From Polyrhizophydium stewartii (Eukaryota > Chytridiomycota > Chytridiomycetes > Rhizophydiales), in contig JADGIZ010000250.1 in NCBI GenBank assembly GCA_027604665.1, positions 1 to 18,092 on the forward strand: 18,092 bases of DNA, read 5' to 3'. A program made the position numbers and the translations under genes. Shown piece by piece: positions 1 to 8,079 of the stretch. Within the stretch, counting starts at the first letter, position 1, and each line of letters begins with the position of its first letter. Below the pieces are notes generated by a model, which was not told where the DNA came from, made no database searches, and worked only from the letters and a program-made list of their open reading frames with translations.

Positions 1-420
1 CCCCTGCCCCCACAACCCCGCGGCCAACGAAACCCGGCTCCCAGGCCCGTCTCACCGCCCTTGCCCCGACTTCCCAGGCGCTCCGTCTCCGGCACGCAGT
101 CGTCTCGCCGCCGTTGCCATCAAGTCGACCCTTTCTCTCCGCCGCCAGACCCCTGCTTGCGGTGCAGTCCAAAGGTGCGTGGCCCCCGCCCGCGCTCGCT
201 CGGGCGACCGGAGGCATCCCCAGATAGCTGACGCTCTTGCTCACCTCCGCCTGCCGCCGCCCGCCCGCCTGCACGTGCTTACCTCGGCTCGCATCTCGAC
301 GTCGTTGGACCCGCCCGCCTGCCCGCGACAGGACAGATCTGCTTCGCATCAAAGTCTCACGCATCGCCACGGACACCCCGCCGATACCAGCAGCATCCTC
401 GCTCGCCCGCTCTTTCACCC
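1..420 (+). promoter_or_regulatory. Upstream/leader region of the Zn2Cys6 factor gene, with a candidate 5'-UTR intron
   Basis: No gene is recognised in this C- and CT-rich stretch, which runs up to the ATG at 421. A possible leader intron spans about 175-331. It has a GTGCGT donor at 175, the same hexamer used by coding introns here. A CTGAC branch-point-like motif lies at 228-232, and the first AG after it is at 330-331. The open frames crossing the stretch are Arg/Pro-rich translations of GC-rich DNA and look non-coding. The leader intron is inferred from signals only. Confidence 0.35.
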
Positions 421-3400
421 ATGCTCACGCACCGCTCCAGCGCATCGACGCCGACGGGCGCCTCGTCGTCGGCCACGTCGGCTCCGGGCAGCGCTCCCGG
501 CTCGGCCGTGCCCGGCTCGGGCGGCAGCCCAGACTGCATGCAGAACAGCACCCTGCCCTACATGCAGCAGTACGGCTCGCAGCAGTCGGCCCAGCTGCAG
601 CTGCCGCTCCCGCAACCGCCGGCCCACACGCAGCACGGATACCCGACGCACATGCAGCAGCTCACGTCGTCGTCCACCACGCCATCGCCGCCTCACAACA
701 GCCTGGGCGTGCCCGACACTCCGCACTCGCACCACCACCACGCGATGCATACGCACGCAGCGCACCCGTCCGCCGCCGCGGCGCAGCAGCACGCCCAGCA
801 AGGCGGCATTGCCGGCGTGCATGCCTACGGCGCGATCATGCCCGTGCACATCAACCCGTACGTGCCGTCGACCAGCACCGGCCACGGCGTCGCCTACATG
901 ACCTACGACGACGCGGAGCCGAGCCAGTCGTTCTACCGCGCCGTCGGCCCCGGGTACATGCCCGCCGTCTTCCCCGACCACGCCGACGACCAGGACGAGC
1001 AGGAGCCGCAGCCGCAGCACGCGCAGCCGCAGGGGTACATGCTCCACAATATCTACGACGAGAACGGGCTGTATTACCCCAACAGCGAGAGCACGAGCGC
1101 GACGCCGACGGCCATCTCGAGACCCGTTCTTGGCGCGACGCACAAGCTGGCCTATGCGGCGACGCACAGCATGATGCAGCAGCACCAGCACCAGCAGCAC
1201 CAGCAGCAGCACCTGGGCCACTCTCCGTCGCAACAGGCCATCGGAGTCCCGCCGGGCCTTGTCCACCACCACCACCGCGCGGGGTTCATTGACCCCTCGC
1301 TGGTGGGGACCGGCTCGCCGAGCGCCGGCCGGGGCGCGATCCAGCACCGCCGCACGGCTCGCGCCACGGTCAACCCGTACGTGCCTGTCTCGGGGGTCTC
1401 GGCGGCGGCGCGTGCGAGTGCCCACATGCACAAGGCCGCGGCGGCTGCGGCTGCCGCGGCGGCGGCGGTGTCGGCCCAGGCGACCACGGCGGCGACGATT
1501 GCCGCCGTCACGTCCAAGATGAAGCATTCGCAGGGTGCTCTCGCCGCTGGCGTCGGCCACCCCGTCGCGGTCGGATTCGCGGGGCCTTTAGCCATCCCGC
1601 GCAAGAAGCGCGACCAGGTCAAGACGGCGTGCGGTGCGTCTTGTGTCGTCCTTGTCTGATGTCTCATCGTGGTCGTTGTCATTCTGCCCCTCCCCCCTCC
1701 ACCGGGCGGTGCTGACTCGCTGCCGATTGTGCGTCAGTCAATTGCCGAAAGGCGTGCAAGAAGTGCAGCCACCACCGCCCGTGCTCGCGCTGCGTGGCGC
1801 ACGGCATGGTCGACTCGTGCATCGACGTGCCCCGCAAGGACCGCTCCCGTGAGTCCGCCCGCTCACCACCTCGATCTCCTGATTGTCTCGGTCCAGGATA
1901 TGTGCTTCTTTGCGACACACTTGCTGACACGGCCAAACGTCCATTGCAAAAGTCACCCACAAGCGCGAGCCAAAGAGCCCTGAACGTGCGTCGCCCGTAG
2001 ATGACGCTGAGCTGTCCCCGAACGAGCAGGACACGGACCGCACGAGCGGCGTGGCCCGCTGGATCTGATCTGCATGTCCGCCCCATGTCACAATGGCTGG
2101 AGACAAAAGCAAAAACGAGGCCTCTCGCTCGCCAACAAGCGAGAGCGGGGGCTCTCTTGGCGGCTTGCGTGGCTGGCGACGCATGCTGCCTTGTGGTGGC
2201 CTCTGCACGTCTCGCCGACATGGGGCGTACATGCAAAATCAATCCGATGCACTGTCCAACAGACAAACCCCGAACCATATCCTCCTCTCATCCCTCCCTC
2301 CTCTCCTTCAAGACACACACCCACACCCACACCCACACTTTCTCCCACACACTCTCACACACTCTCTCACACTCACGCGAGCGCGAGTATGCCGGTGGCT
2401 CCACCACTGTGTCGCCCCCTATTTTGTCTTGTGTCCCAGCGCGACAACGATGACGGGGGACCTGTGGTGGGGCTGGCGACACATCTATATGAAGCTGACT
2501 GGATAAGAATCTCTTCCTGTTCACGTTTGTGCCGCTCCGCTTCTTCTTGTGCATGCTACGCGCGGTGCCCCTGCTCTTGGACTCGTTTGGACACGGCAGC
2601 CGACGACGGCGACGATGGCGACTACGATGACGAGTACGACAAGGGCGACAATGGTGGCAACTATGAGGATCGTGGTGGCAATGACGAAGGCGGACAGGGG
2701 CACTACGCCGGCCAGGCTGGGCCGATGCCGGGGCAGGGTGTTTCGACATTCGTGAGCAGCGAAAGTCACCGATCGATGCAGATGGACGGACACGAGCAGC
2801 CTCACGAGCAGCCTCACGAGCAGCCTGTCGACTATGGTATGTACGCATCGTCAAGCGTCGCGTCGCAGTCATCGCCGAGCAGCGTCAATGGCGGCACCGT
2901 CGAAGTTTCGTCGTTGAGGTCGTATCAAGATATCGTTGGCTGCGAAAACCAGGCGGATGGAAGCGTCGGCGAGGGCGGTCGCGCCGGCAGTGTTGACCAG
3001 ATGCCGAGTGCGGTACGCGATATGAGCCAAGACCCCCGCGCCAGCCCAACAAGCTGTTCGACCTGCATGCCTTCGCCGAGTGTTGCACCGCGGGACGTGC
3101 AGCATCAGCAGGCCACAGTCGCATACCCGCCAGACCAAACGGGGCTCGATGCGGGCGGACACGCCCAGATCCCAATGCAAGGCGCGCTCCAATCTGGGCT
3201 GCCGCGCAACTCGGACACCCACCAGATCCGCACGACTCTGCTTCTTGGGCCTTATAACCACGTGCGCCGCAGCTCGTTCTCGGACCTTCGACACCTGCCG
3301 CCGGTTTATTCTGTCGACGATCCGCAGTACGGCCGCCTGCGCCGGGCCACGGTCGATCCCAACTCTGCCGACACGTTCCTAGCGAGCCCCGGGTACAAGA

Positions 3401-3660
3401 CGCCGACGCTGCCGGTGCCGTACCTGCGCGCGCCGAGCACCACGCCGCCGGGATCTGTGAGCAGCCGCAGCCGCAACAGCAGCCTGGATCTGCCTGTTTC
3501 GACGCTCATGAGCCTGCCGCCCAATATCAAGCCGCCGAGCCGCGTGCCCACGCTGTCGCCGCCGCCTCTGCGTCCGCCGCCTGCTATGCCGTCTCGGCCG
3601 GTGAGTCGGCGATTGGAGGATGCCTGGCTTGCGTGGTCTCATCCGCCGCCGAGTGGCTGA
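421..3660 (+). CDS. Zn(II)2Cys6 fungal-type transcription factor, four exons
   Basis: Predicted nuclear DNA-binding regulator. Proposed exons are 421-1633, 1738-1848, 1953-1985 and 2600-3660, about 805 aa. The zinc cluster is created by splicing: exon 1 ends KTAC and exon 2 continues VNCRKACKKCSHHRPC. Together they give CX2CX6CX5CX2CX8C with Cys404, 407, 414, 420, 423 and 432, followed by basic residues (PRKDRS). The roughly 400 residues before it are low complexity: Gln/His/Ser-rich, an NPYVP motif near residues 143 and 320, and an 11-Ala run near 340. After the finger come an Asp/Gly-rich stretch, three HEQP units (2791-2826) and a Ser/Pro-rich tail. The first two introns have GTGCGT/GTGAGT donors, CTGAC branch points (1712-1716, 1924-1928) and the next AG as acceptor. 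The third intron is uncertain: donor 1986 matches phase with acceptor 2599, but donor 2051 with acceptor 2439 is also in phase and would keep an acidic segment. Target genes are unknown. Confidence 0.8.
2061..2245. repeat. Inverted-repeat element inside the third intron of the Zn2Cys6 gene
   Basis: Arms at 2061-2089 and 2217-2245 are reverse complements at 23 of 29 positions by hand count. The inner 19 bases (2071-2089 against 2217-2235) match at 18. They enclose 127 bp, which holds a second perfect 8-bp hairpin (2122-2129 with 2138-2145, loop 2130-2137). Size and layout resemble a MITE-like non-autonomous element or a structured RNA in the intron. No target-site duplication is obvious. Confidence 0.5.
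2311..2393 (+). repeat. CA/CT-rich low-complexity tract in the third intron
   Basis: Runs of CACAC, CCCACA and CTCACA repeat units fill this stretch of the proposed long intron. It is a simple-sequence tract with no convincing coding content. On the sense strand its pyrimidine richness could help the acceptor at 2439 if that alternative is used. Confidence 0.7.
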
Positions 3661-3868
3661 CACTTGCGCCGATGCGCCAGATATCTCTGCCCCCGTCTCT
3701 GGCGAACAAGTGGGGCTTGCCGGTCGTGGCCGAGTGATTCCTGGCACGACCGACAGAGCAGGGGGGTGTTTTTTTTTTGAATGAAGCTTTTGTTGTCGCA
3801 CCACTCGCTCGTTGAGAAGCAAGACGCAATCCGTGGAAGCAGCTATGCGCTTCATTACGCCAGAGAGG
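3661..3868. other. Convergent 3' intergenic region
   Basis: This 208-bp gap lies between the stop of the Zn2Cys6 gene and the stop of the downstream minus-strand gene, so it should hold both 3' UTRs. A T10 run occurs near 3769-3778. No RNA gene or conserved element is seen. Confidence 0.4.
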
Positions 3869-4396
3869 CTACCAAAACGCAATTGTTGCCGCGAGCGAGA
3901 ACGCCAGCACAACTATCACGTCAGGGTTCGGCGCCAGCCTGATGTGGCCGCTCTTGGCAACTTGCGACGACGACGAAGACGACGAAGAGGAGAGCGCCGC
4001 GGTGGACGATGAGCAGGCGACCTTGACATAGGCCGTGCCGCCCATCAGCGACGCCGGCAGGCACGTGCCGCACGGCAGCGGGACCGTCTTTCCGGCGCAC
4101 GTTCCGGCCGTCGAGCAGTCGGTGCAGTTGTACATGGTCAGGGCCGCCATGCTCGAGATCTGCACGACATTGAACGAGGTGACCTCGAGCGAGGCGAGCT
4201 GCTGGCTGCACCCGGAGCTGTCGAGACCCACGGTGCTGCAGTACGCGGAACCCGAGTAGCATGAGCTGTCCGTGAGCGTCGTTGCGGCGATCTGGCTCGT
4301 TGAGCACGACGAGTCGGTCCACAGCGACCAGGTTGTTGTCGCGGCTGCCTGGGCAGATGCCGCGGCCGCGAGAGCGAGGAGAGTGATGCGAATCAT
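3869..4396 (-). CDS. Secreted, ten-cysteine, GPI-anchored-type protein, paralogue A
   Basis: A 175-aa single-exon protein of no family I recognise. It starts MIRITLLALAAAASAQA, a typical signal peptide with likely cleavage after Ala-Gln-Ala. The mature part begins with TTTWSLWTDSSC and carries ten cysteines, including NCTDC (also an N-glycosylation sequon) and PCGTC. A Ser-rich stretch follows, then a hydrophobic end (VIVVLAFSLAATIAFW) with no charged residue after it, which is the usual form of a GPI-attachment signal. It should therefore sit at the plasma membrane or cell wall. The frame is open upstream to 4615, but I chose 4396 because the signal peptide starts there. It is clearly a duplicate of the gene at 4724-5260, with the same order, strand and cysteine spacing. 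Confidence 0.8.
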   Translation of the reverse strand: MIRITLLALAAAASAQAAATTTWSLWTDSSCSTSQIAATTLTDSSCYSGSAYCSTVGLDSSGCSQQLASLEVTSFNVVQISSMAALTMYNCTDCSTAGTCAGKTVPLPCGTCLPASLMGGTAYVKVACSSSTAALSSSSSSSSSQVAKSGHIRLAPNPDVIVVLAFSLAATIAFW

Positions 4397-4723
4397 GGTT
4401 GCGCCTGTGCCTCGTGCGGTGGTGGATACTGTGGGAAGTTTGATTGCTGGTGGTTCAGTGGCGGCCGTCCGGTCTGCTTTATCTTGCTTTCTGCGGTGGC
4501 GGACAATGAGCGGCCGCGGACAATCGGCGACCAGCATCTGTCTCCCTGGACAACAAACCAAGGCGTGGAGATGTGGATACTCGAGACAATGAATTACCTT
4601 GCAAACATGCCGCATTTTGGATGCTGCCGACTCGTGGTGCCTGCGGCGTCAGCACGAGCAACAAACAAACGGAAGATGCATTACATACAGCGACAGTTCA
4701 TATTTATTTTAAGGTGCGGGGCA
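4397..4723 (-). promoter_or_regulatory. Spacer between the two secreted-protein paralogues
   Basis: This 327-bp stretch should hold the promoter and leader of paralogue A and the 3' UTR of paralogue B, both on the minus strand. It is visibly less GC-rich than the coding regions near 4600-4710. A minus-strand AATAAA lies close to the stop of paralogue B. No further gene is seen. Confidence 0.45.
4703..4708 (-). terminator. Polyadenylation signal of paralogue B
   Basis: A minus-strand AATAAA lies 16-21 bases after the stop codon of the gene at 4724-5260, in an AT-rich patch. Sequence and position fit a eukaryotic poly(A) signal. Confidence 0.5.
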
Positions 4724-5260
4724 TCACCAAAACACGAGGGCGCCAGCGAGCGAGATGGCCATGATCATCATCATCTCTGAGTTGGGCGTGAGCGTGCGCT
4801 CGCTGTTCTTTGTCCCTGCGGCCGGGGTCGCACTTGAAGCCGCCGTCGCGGTTGTCGACGCAACAGTCGAGCAGTCGACCTTGACGTACGCCTCGCCGCC
4901 GACGAGCACCGTCGACAGACACGTGCCGCACGGGAACGGCAGCGTCTTTGTCGAGCATCCGCTCGCGGCCGAGCAGTCGGTGCAGTTGGAGGCCGTCAGC
5001 GAGGCGAGCCCCGAGATCTGCACGACCCTGAAGGACGTCACGCCGAGGCTGACGGTCTCACTGTCGCACACGGTGGCGTTGAGGCCGACCGTCGTGCAGA
5101 AGAGCGATGACGAGTAGCAGGTGCTGTCGGTGATGCTCTGGCTCGCTGTCTTGGACGACGAGCACGTCGAGTCGGACCAGATCGACCACGTTGTGGTGTC
5201 GGCCGCGCGGGCGGATCCGGCCGCGGCGGCGAGGAGGGCAAAGAGAGCAATCGGGGCCAT
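4724..5260 (-). CDS. Secreted, ten-cysteine, GPI-anchored-type protein, paralogue B
   Basis: A 178-aa single-exon protein, paralogous to the gene at 3869-4396. The signal peptide is MAPIALFALLAAAAGSARA. The mature protein starts DTTTWSIWSDSTC and keeps all ten cysteine positions of its sister. Shared blocks include TDSxCYS, TVGL, GVTSF/EVTSF, VVQIS, NCTDC, PCGTC and AYVKV. Two N-glycosylation sequons are visible (NAT and NCT). The C-terminal part is Ala/Ser/Thr-rich and ends in a hydrophobic GPI-type signal (MMMIMAISLAGALVFW). The frame extends upstream to 5395, but the signal peptide decides the start at 5260. A TATA-like box lies about 54 bp upstream. The function is unknown; a cell-wall or surface role is inferred from the targeting signals only. 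Confidence 0.8.
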   Translation of the reverse strand: MAPIALFALLAAAAGSARAADTTTWSIWSDSTCSSSKTASQSITDSTCYSSSLFCTTVGLNATVCDSETVSLGVTSFRVVQISGLASLTASNCTDCSAASGCSTKTLPFPCGTCLSTVLVGGEAYVKVDCSTVASTTATAASSATPAAGTKNSERTLTPNSEMMMIMAISLAGALVFW

Positions 5261-5394
5261 AGTCGTCCGACGGCGCGAGGGCTTGTGCGGGTTGGCTGTC
5301 GCTGGGAGGCCTGCTTTTATATCGTTGCCGCCCATTGTCACCTGGTTCGTGGAGATCGTCCGACTTTCCGTGGGTTTGCAAAGCCCGAACGACA
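5261..5394. promoter_or_regulatory. Bidirectional promoter between secreted paralogue B (-) and the augmin-like gene (+)
   Basis: Only 134 bp separates the two divergent start codons. On the minus strand a TATAAAAG box lies at 5321-5314, about 54 bp before the ATG of paralogue B. No TATA box is seen for the plus-strand gene. Confidence 0.5.
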
Positions 5395-6698
5395 ATGGAC
5401 AAGGCGATTCTGACGGCGCTGGGGCTGCAGCGCTGCCCGGCGCTGCAGGAGCTGCCCGACCCTGCGGCCGCGCTCTTTGGCAGCTCGCCCAGCACCAAGC
5501 TGTGGGAGCGCATCCTGCACTTCCTGGTTGTCAAGCTGGATCCGGAGCTCAGCCAGGTGCGCCGGTGCCCTGGTCACGGCCGCCAGCGAGAGCGCTCTGC
5601 TGACGCAGGAGAGCGTTCCGCCTTGCGGGCGGTGCGCCTTGCCGGCGGCCGTGGTGCAGCGCTTCCAAGACTGCTTCCCGACGACGACACCCGCCCACAG
5701 CCGCGACTTCCGGCTGGCGCTGCACAAGTCGCTCGAGTCGCTGCGCAAGGCGCCTGGTGCCTCGTTCCCGCTGCTCCAGCAGCTGACGATGCGCAAGTCG
5801 GACCTGGACAGCGTGCGCGGCGACCGCTTCGAGCGCATCGTGCTGGCGCTGGCGTCCGAGGCGCTCAGCTGCCAGACAGCCGCGATGCACGGCGCACCGC
5901 CCGTCTTTGAGCCGCCGGCGTCGCTTCCGCCGGACATGCAGCTCAAGCTCCTGCGGGTACGGACGGCTCGTGAGCGTGTGTTGCTTTGGCGAGCGGCTGA
6001 CAGGATGCGGCCGCCTCGCAGGCACACACGCTGCTGCGCCTTGACGAGCTACTCGAGAGCATTGCGTCGATGGGCGAGGCGAGGGCGAGCTGGACTCGCC
6101 TGGGCTCGGAGCTCGGCGAGCAGTCGGAGCAGCTCGAAGCAACGCTGGCAAGTCGCCCACATCTAATACGGACTTGACCGACGCAGCGCGTGCTGACCTG
6201 ACCGACCGCAACCAGGCGTCTCTTGGCGCGGAGATGTCGTCCAACGCCAGCTCTGGACTCGATGCCGAAATCCAGAGCCTGTCCCGGACGCAGGAAAAGC
6301 TGTCCAGCGAGATGATGAGCACAACCAGCGCTTTGACTTCGTGGCTGACAGAGGAGTACCGGCGTGAGTGGAAGGTGCTGCCGTGTGTGCAATATATCAG
6401 GATGCTGATGATTGGGACTTCGGAGCAGCTATCACGCCTGCCGAAGCCGAGTCGATCCGCCAAGAGTCCATCAGCCACGACTCGCTTCTGCTGCGCCCGT
6501 CCCAAGAGGCGTCATGGCAGATCCAGAAGCTGTCGCAAGAGGCAAGTAGCCTGCCGTGACCTGCTGCGACAGCGGCTGTGCTGACGATGTCTGTCGCGAC
6601 TGCAGGGCGGGTACCAGCTCATCCACAAGAACGGCGATCTGGATCTGGTCGCGCTGATCGAGACCTGGACGAGGCTGCACAGCAATGCGAGCACATGA
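5395..6698 (+). CDS. HAUS6: HAUS6-like augmin complex subunit 6, six exons
   Basis: Augmin recruits gamma-tubulin to existing spindle microtubules for branching nucleation. Proposed exons are 5395-5556, 5660-5956, 6022-6147, 6216-6363, 6429-6541 and 6606-6698, about 312 aa. The N-terminal half has the signature I associate with the HAUS6 N-terminal domain: HFLVVKLDPELSQ followed across the first intron by RFQDCFP, then FRLALHKSLESLRK and MRKSDLDSVRGDRFERI. The later exons (LLRLDELLESIASM, IQSLSRTQEKLSSEM) look coiled-coil. Introns 3 (6148-6215) and 5 (6542-6605) start with GCAAGT and are read as GC-AG introns; both keep phase. Intron 4 (6364-6428) has GTGAGT and a CTGAT branch point at 6405. 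The protein is far shorter than animal HAUS6, whose long C-terminal tail is absent. Its stop lies 39 bp from the convergent stop of QNG1. The family call is from memory of conserved blocks and needs a profile search. Confidence 0.6.
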
Positions 6699-6737
6699 CG
6701 CGCGGCGGCTGCTGCTCTATAAATCACACGAATGCGT

Positions 6738-7996
6738 TTAGTAGTAGATGGAGCGCGTGCGGTGGATGGGGATGTGCGCCATGGCGGCCTGGTTCTTGTA
6801 CGCCTCGTCCCAGAGATAAAAGTCGACGATGATGGGGTTGATCTGGTCGGCGCGCAGCGTGTACTTGCTGGGATCCTTTGCGATGCGCTCGCGGATCATT
6901 GCGACGAGCAGCTCAACGGCCCAGATTGAACAACCGCGGATCTCGACCTCGTACGGATGTCCGCCCGTGATCATGTTGCTGGCGTTTTCTACCGTGTCGG
7001 CGGGCGTTGCGGCGGGCTGGTCGTGGTATGACTCGTGCTTGCGCAGCAGATCCATGAGCTCTGGCGTGTAGTCGAGGATGCCAAAATACACGAGCGCCTG
7101 CGGCACGCGGTAGTCGGCGAACATGGTGATGGTGGAAATGTCGTCGAAGCGGCCAAGGCCCTCTCCGTTGAAGCACGCCCTGCGCCGTTGGGGAGATCAG
7201 GGCGACTGGTGCAACGTCAGATTTGGCCGACTGCGACGCACCATATGTCCGCAACGAGTATCTGCAGACGCTTGCTGAATACGACTCGACGGCCGCCGTA
7301 CTCAGCAGCGTCTTCGAACAGGTCGCCAAAGTGCCTGACAACAATCTCCATCAAGCGCTGCGCGCTGTGCTCGGCCTGGCGCAGGCAGTTGACAAAGCGG
7401 CCACAAAAATCCTGCGAGTCCATGTCAGTTTCGCAGAGATCAGCACGAGCGCCAAGGGTTGCGCTCACTTTGACGAGGATGGCGCCAGCGCGCCGCAGCA
7501 TGTCAATTCGCGTATCCAGCATGGGTATCTCGTCGCACAGCGCCGGGTCTGTCGGCTGGAAGGCGCTGCGCAGCTGCTCGTCCGACGCCGAGACCCAGAA
7601 CGCGGGCGACGTGATCGGGATGTCCTGGCGCAGCGCGCGCTGGATGCATGCACAGAGCGTCCAGTAGCCCTTGTAGGTCTCGCCATCGATCTCGACCGTG
7701 AAGCGCTGCCGTGTGGAGCGCTCGTGCCAGAACGAGAAGTTGAGCAGGTCGATGAGGAAGATCCAGTCCACGGTCGACTCGTCTTTGGTCTTTGGGTGCA
7801 GGGTGTGCTTGCTCCACTCGGCGGTGGAGAAGGCGACCGCGGACATGGCGCCGAGCAGCGCATCGGCGGCGGCGCTCAGGCGCTCGTGGTTGATGCGCAC
7901 GCTGGCCGCGCGGCCGGCGATGAACGCGGCGCTCTCTCGCACGTCCATTGCTCGCGGCGGTGTGGCGGGTGTGGAGGCGGGTGTCGTGGCGCTCAT
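6738..7996 (-). CDS. QNG1: Queuosine-5'-phosphate N-glycosylase (queuosine salvage protein, DUF2419), three exons
   Basis: Hydrolyses queuosine-5'-phosphate to release queuine, letting a eukaryote reuse the base from tRNA turnover or diet. Exons on the minus strand are 7996-7469, 7411-7242 and 7179-6738, giving 379 aa; animal members are about 340. Family blocks in order: ESAAFIAGRAASVRI (21-35), DWIFLIDLLNFSFW (77-90), GYWTLCACIQRAL (110-122), ITSPAFW (128-134), QILVADIWACF (226-236, joined by splicing), ITMFADYRVPQ (250-260), RGCSIWAVELL (314-324) and an HRTRSIYY end. Intron 1 (7468-7412, GTGAGC donor) is 57 nt, in phase and free of stops; removing it brings LVK next to DFCGRFVNCLRQ as in the family. 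Intron 2 (7241-7180) has GTGCGT, CTGAT and the next AG. The first Met at 7996 is used; a second is at codon 17. It is divergent from QTRT1, the next enzyme of the pathway. Confidence 0.93.
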
Positions 7997-8079
7997 GGTC
8001 TCGGGGAAGGGCCTCGCGGCAGGGGTCGCTGCGGGCTGGTCTTGAAGCGTGGAAGCCAGAAAACAGCTCTTTCCGCTTG
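7997..8079. promoter_or_regulatory. Shared 83-bp divergent promoter of QNG1 and QTRT1
   Basis: The start codons of the two queuine-salvage genes face away from each other across 83 bp. The spacer is GC-rich with no TATA box on either strand. A gap this short should carry both transcription starts and makes joint regulation likely, though no operator motif is recognised. Confidence 0.6.

Noticed and set aside
415..1560. A 381-aa minus-strand frame opposite the Zn2Cys6 gene
   Set aside because: It is an Arg/Val/Gly-rich mirror of the GC-rich coding strand with no recognisable domain.
4397..4615. N-terminal extension of secreted paralogue A
   Set aside because: It would bury the signal peptide in the middle of the protein. 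The paralogue shares the signal peptide but not the extension.
5557..5608. Shorter first intron of the augmin-like gene, with acceptor at 5608
   Set aside because: In phase, but the branch point would be only a few bases from the acceptor and the added Cys/Pro-rich residues break the KLDP...RFQDCFP block.
6375..6400. A 26-nt intron in the augmin-like gene
   Set aside because: It keeps phase but is too short for splicing. The 6364-6428 intron has GTGAGT, a CTGAT branch point and correct phase.
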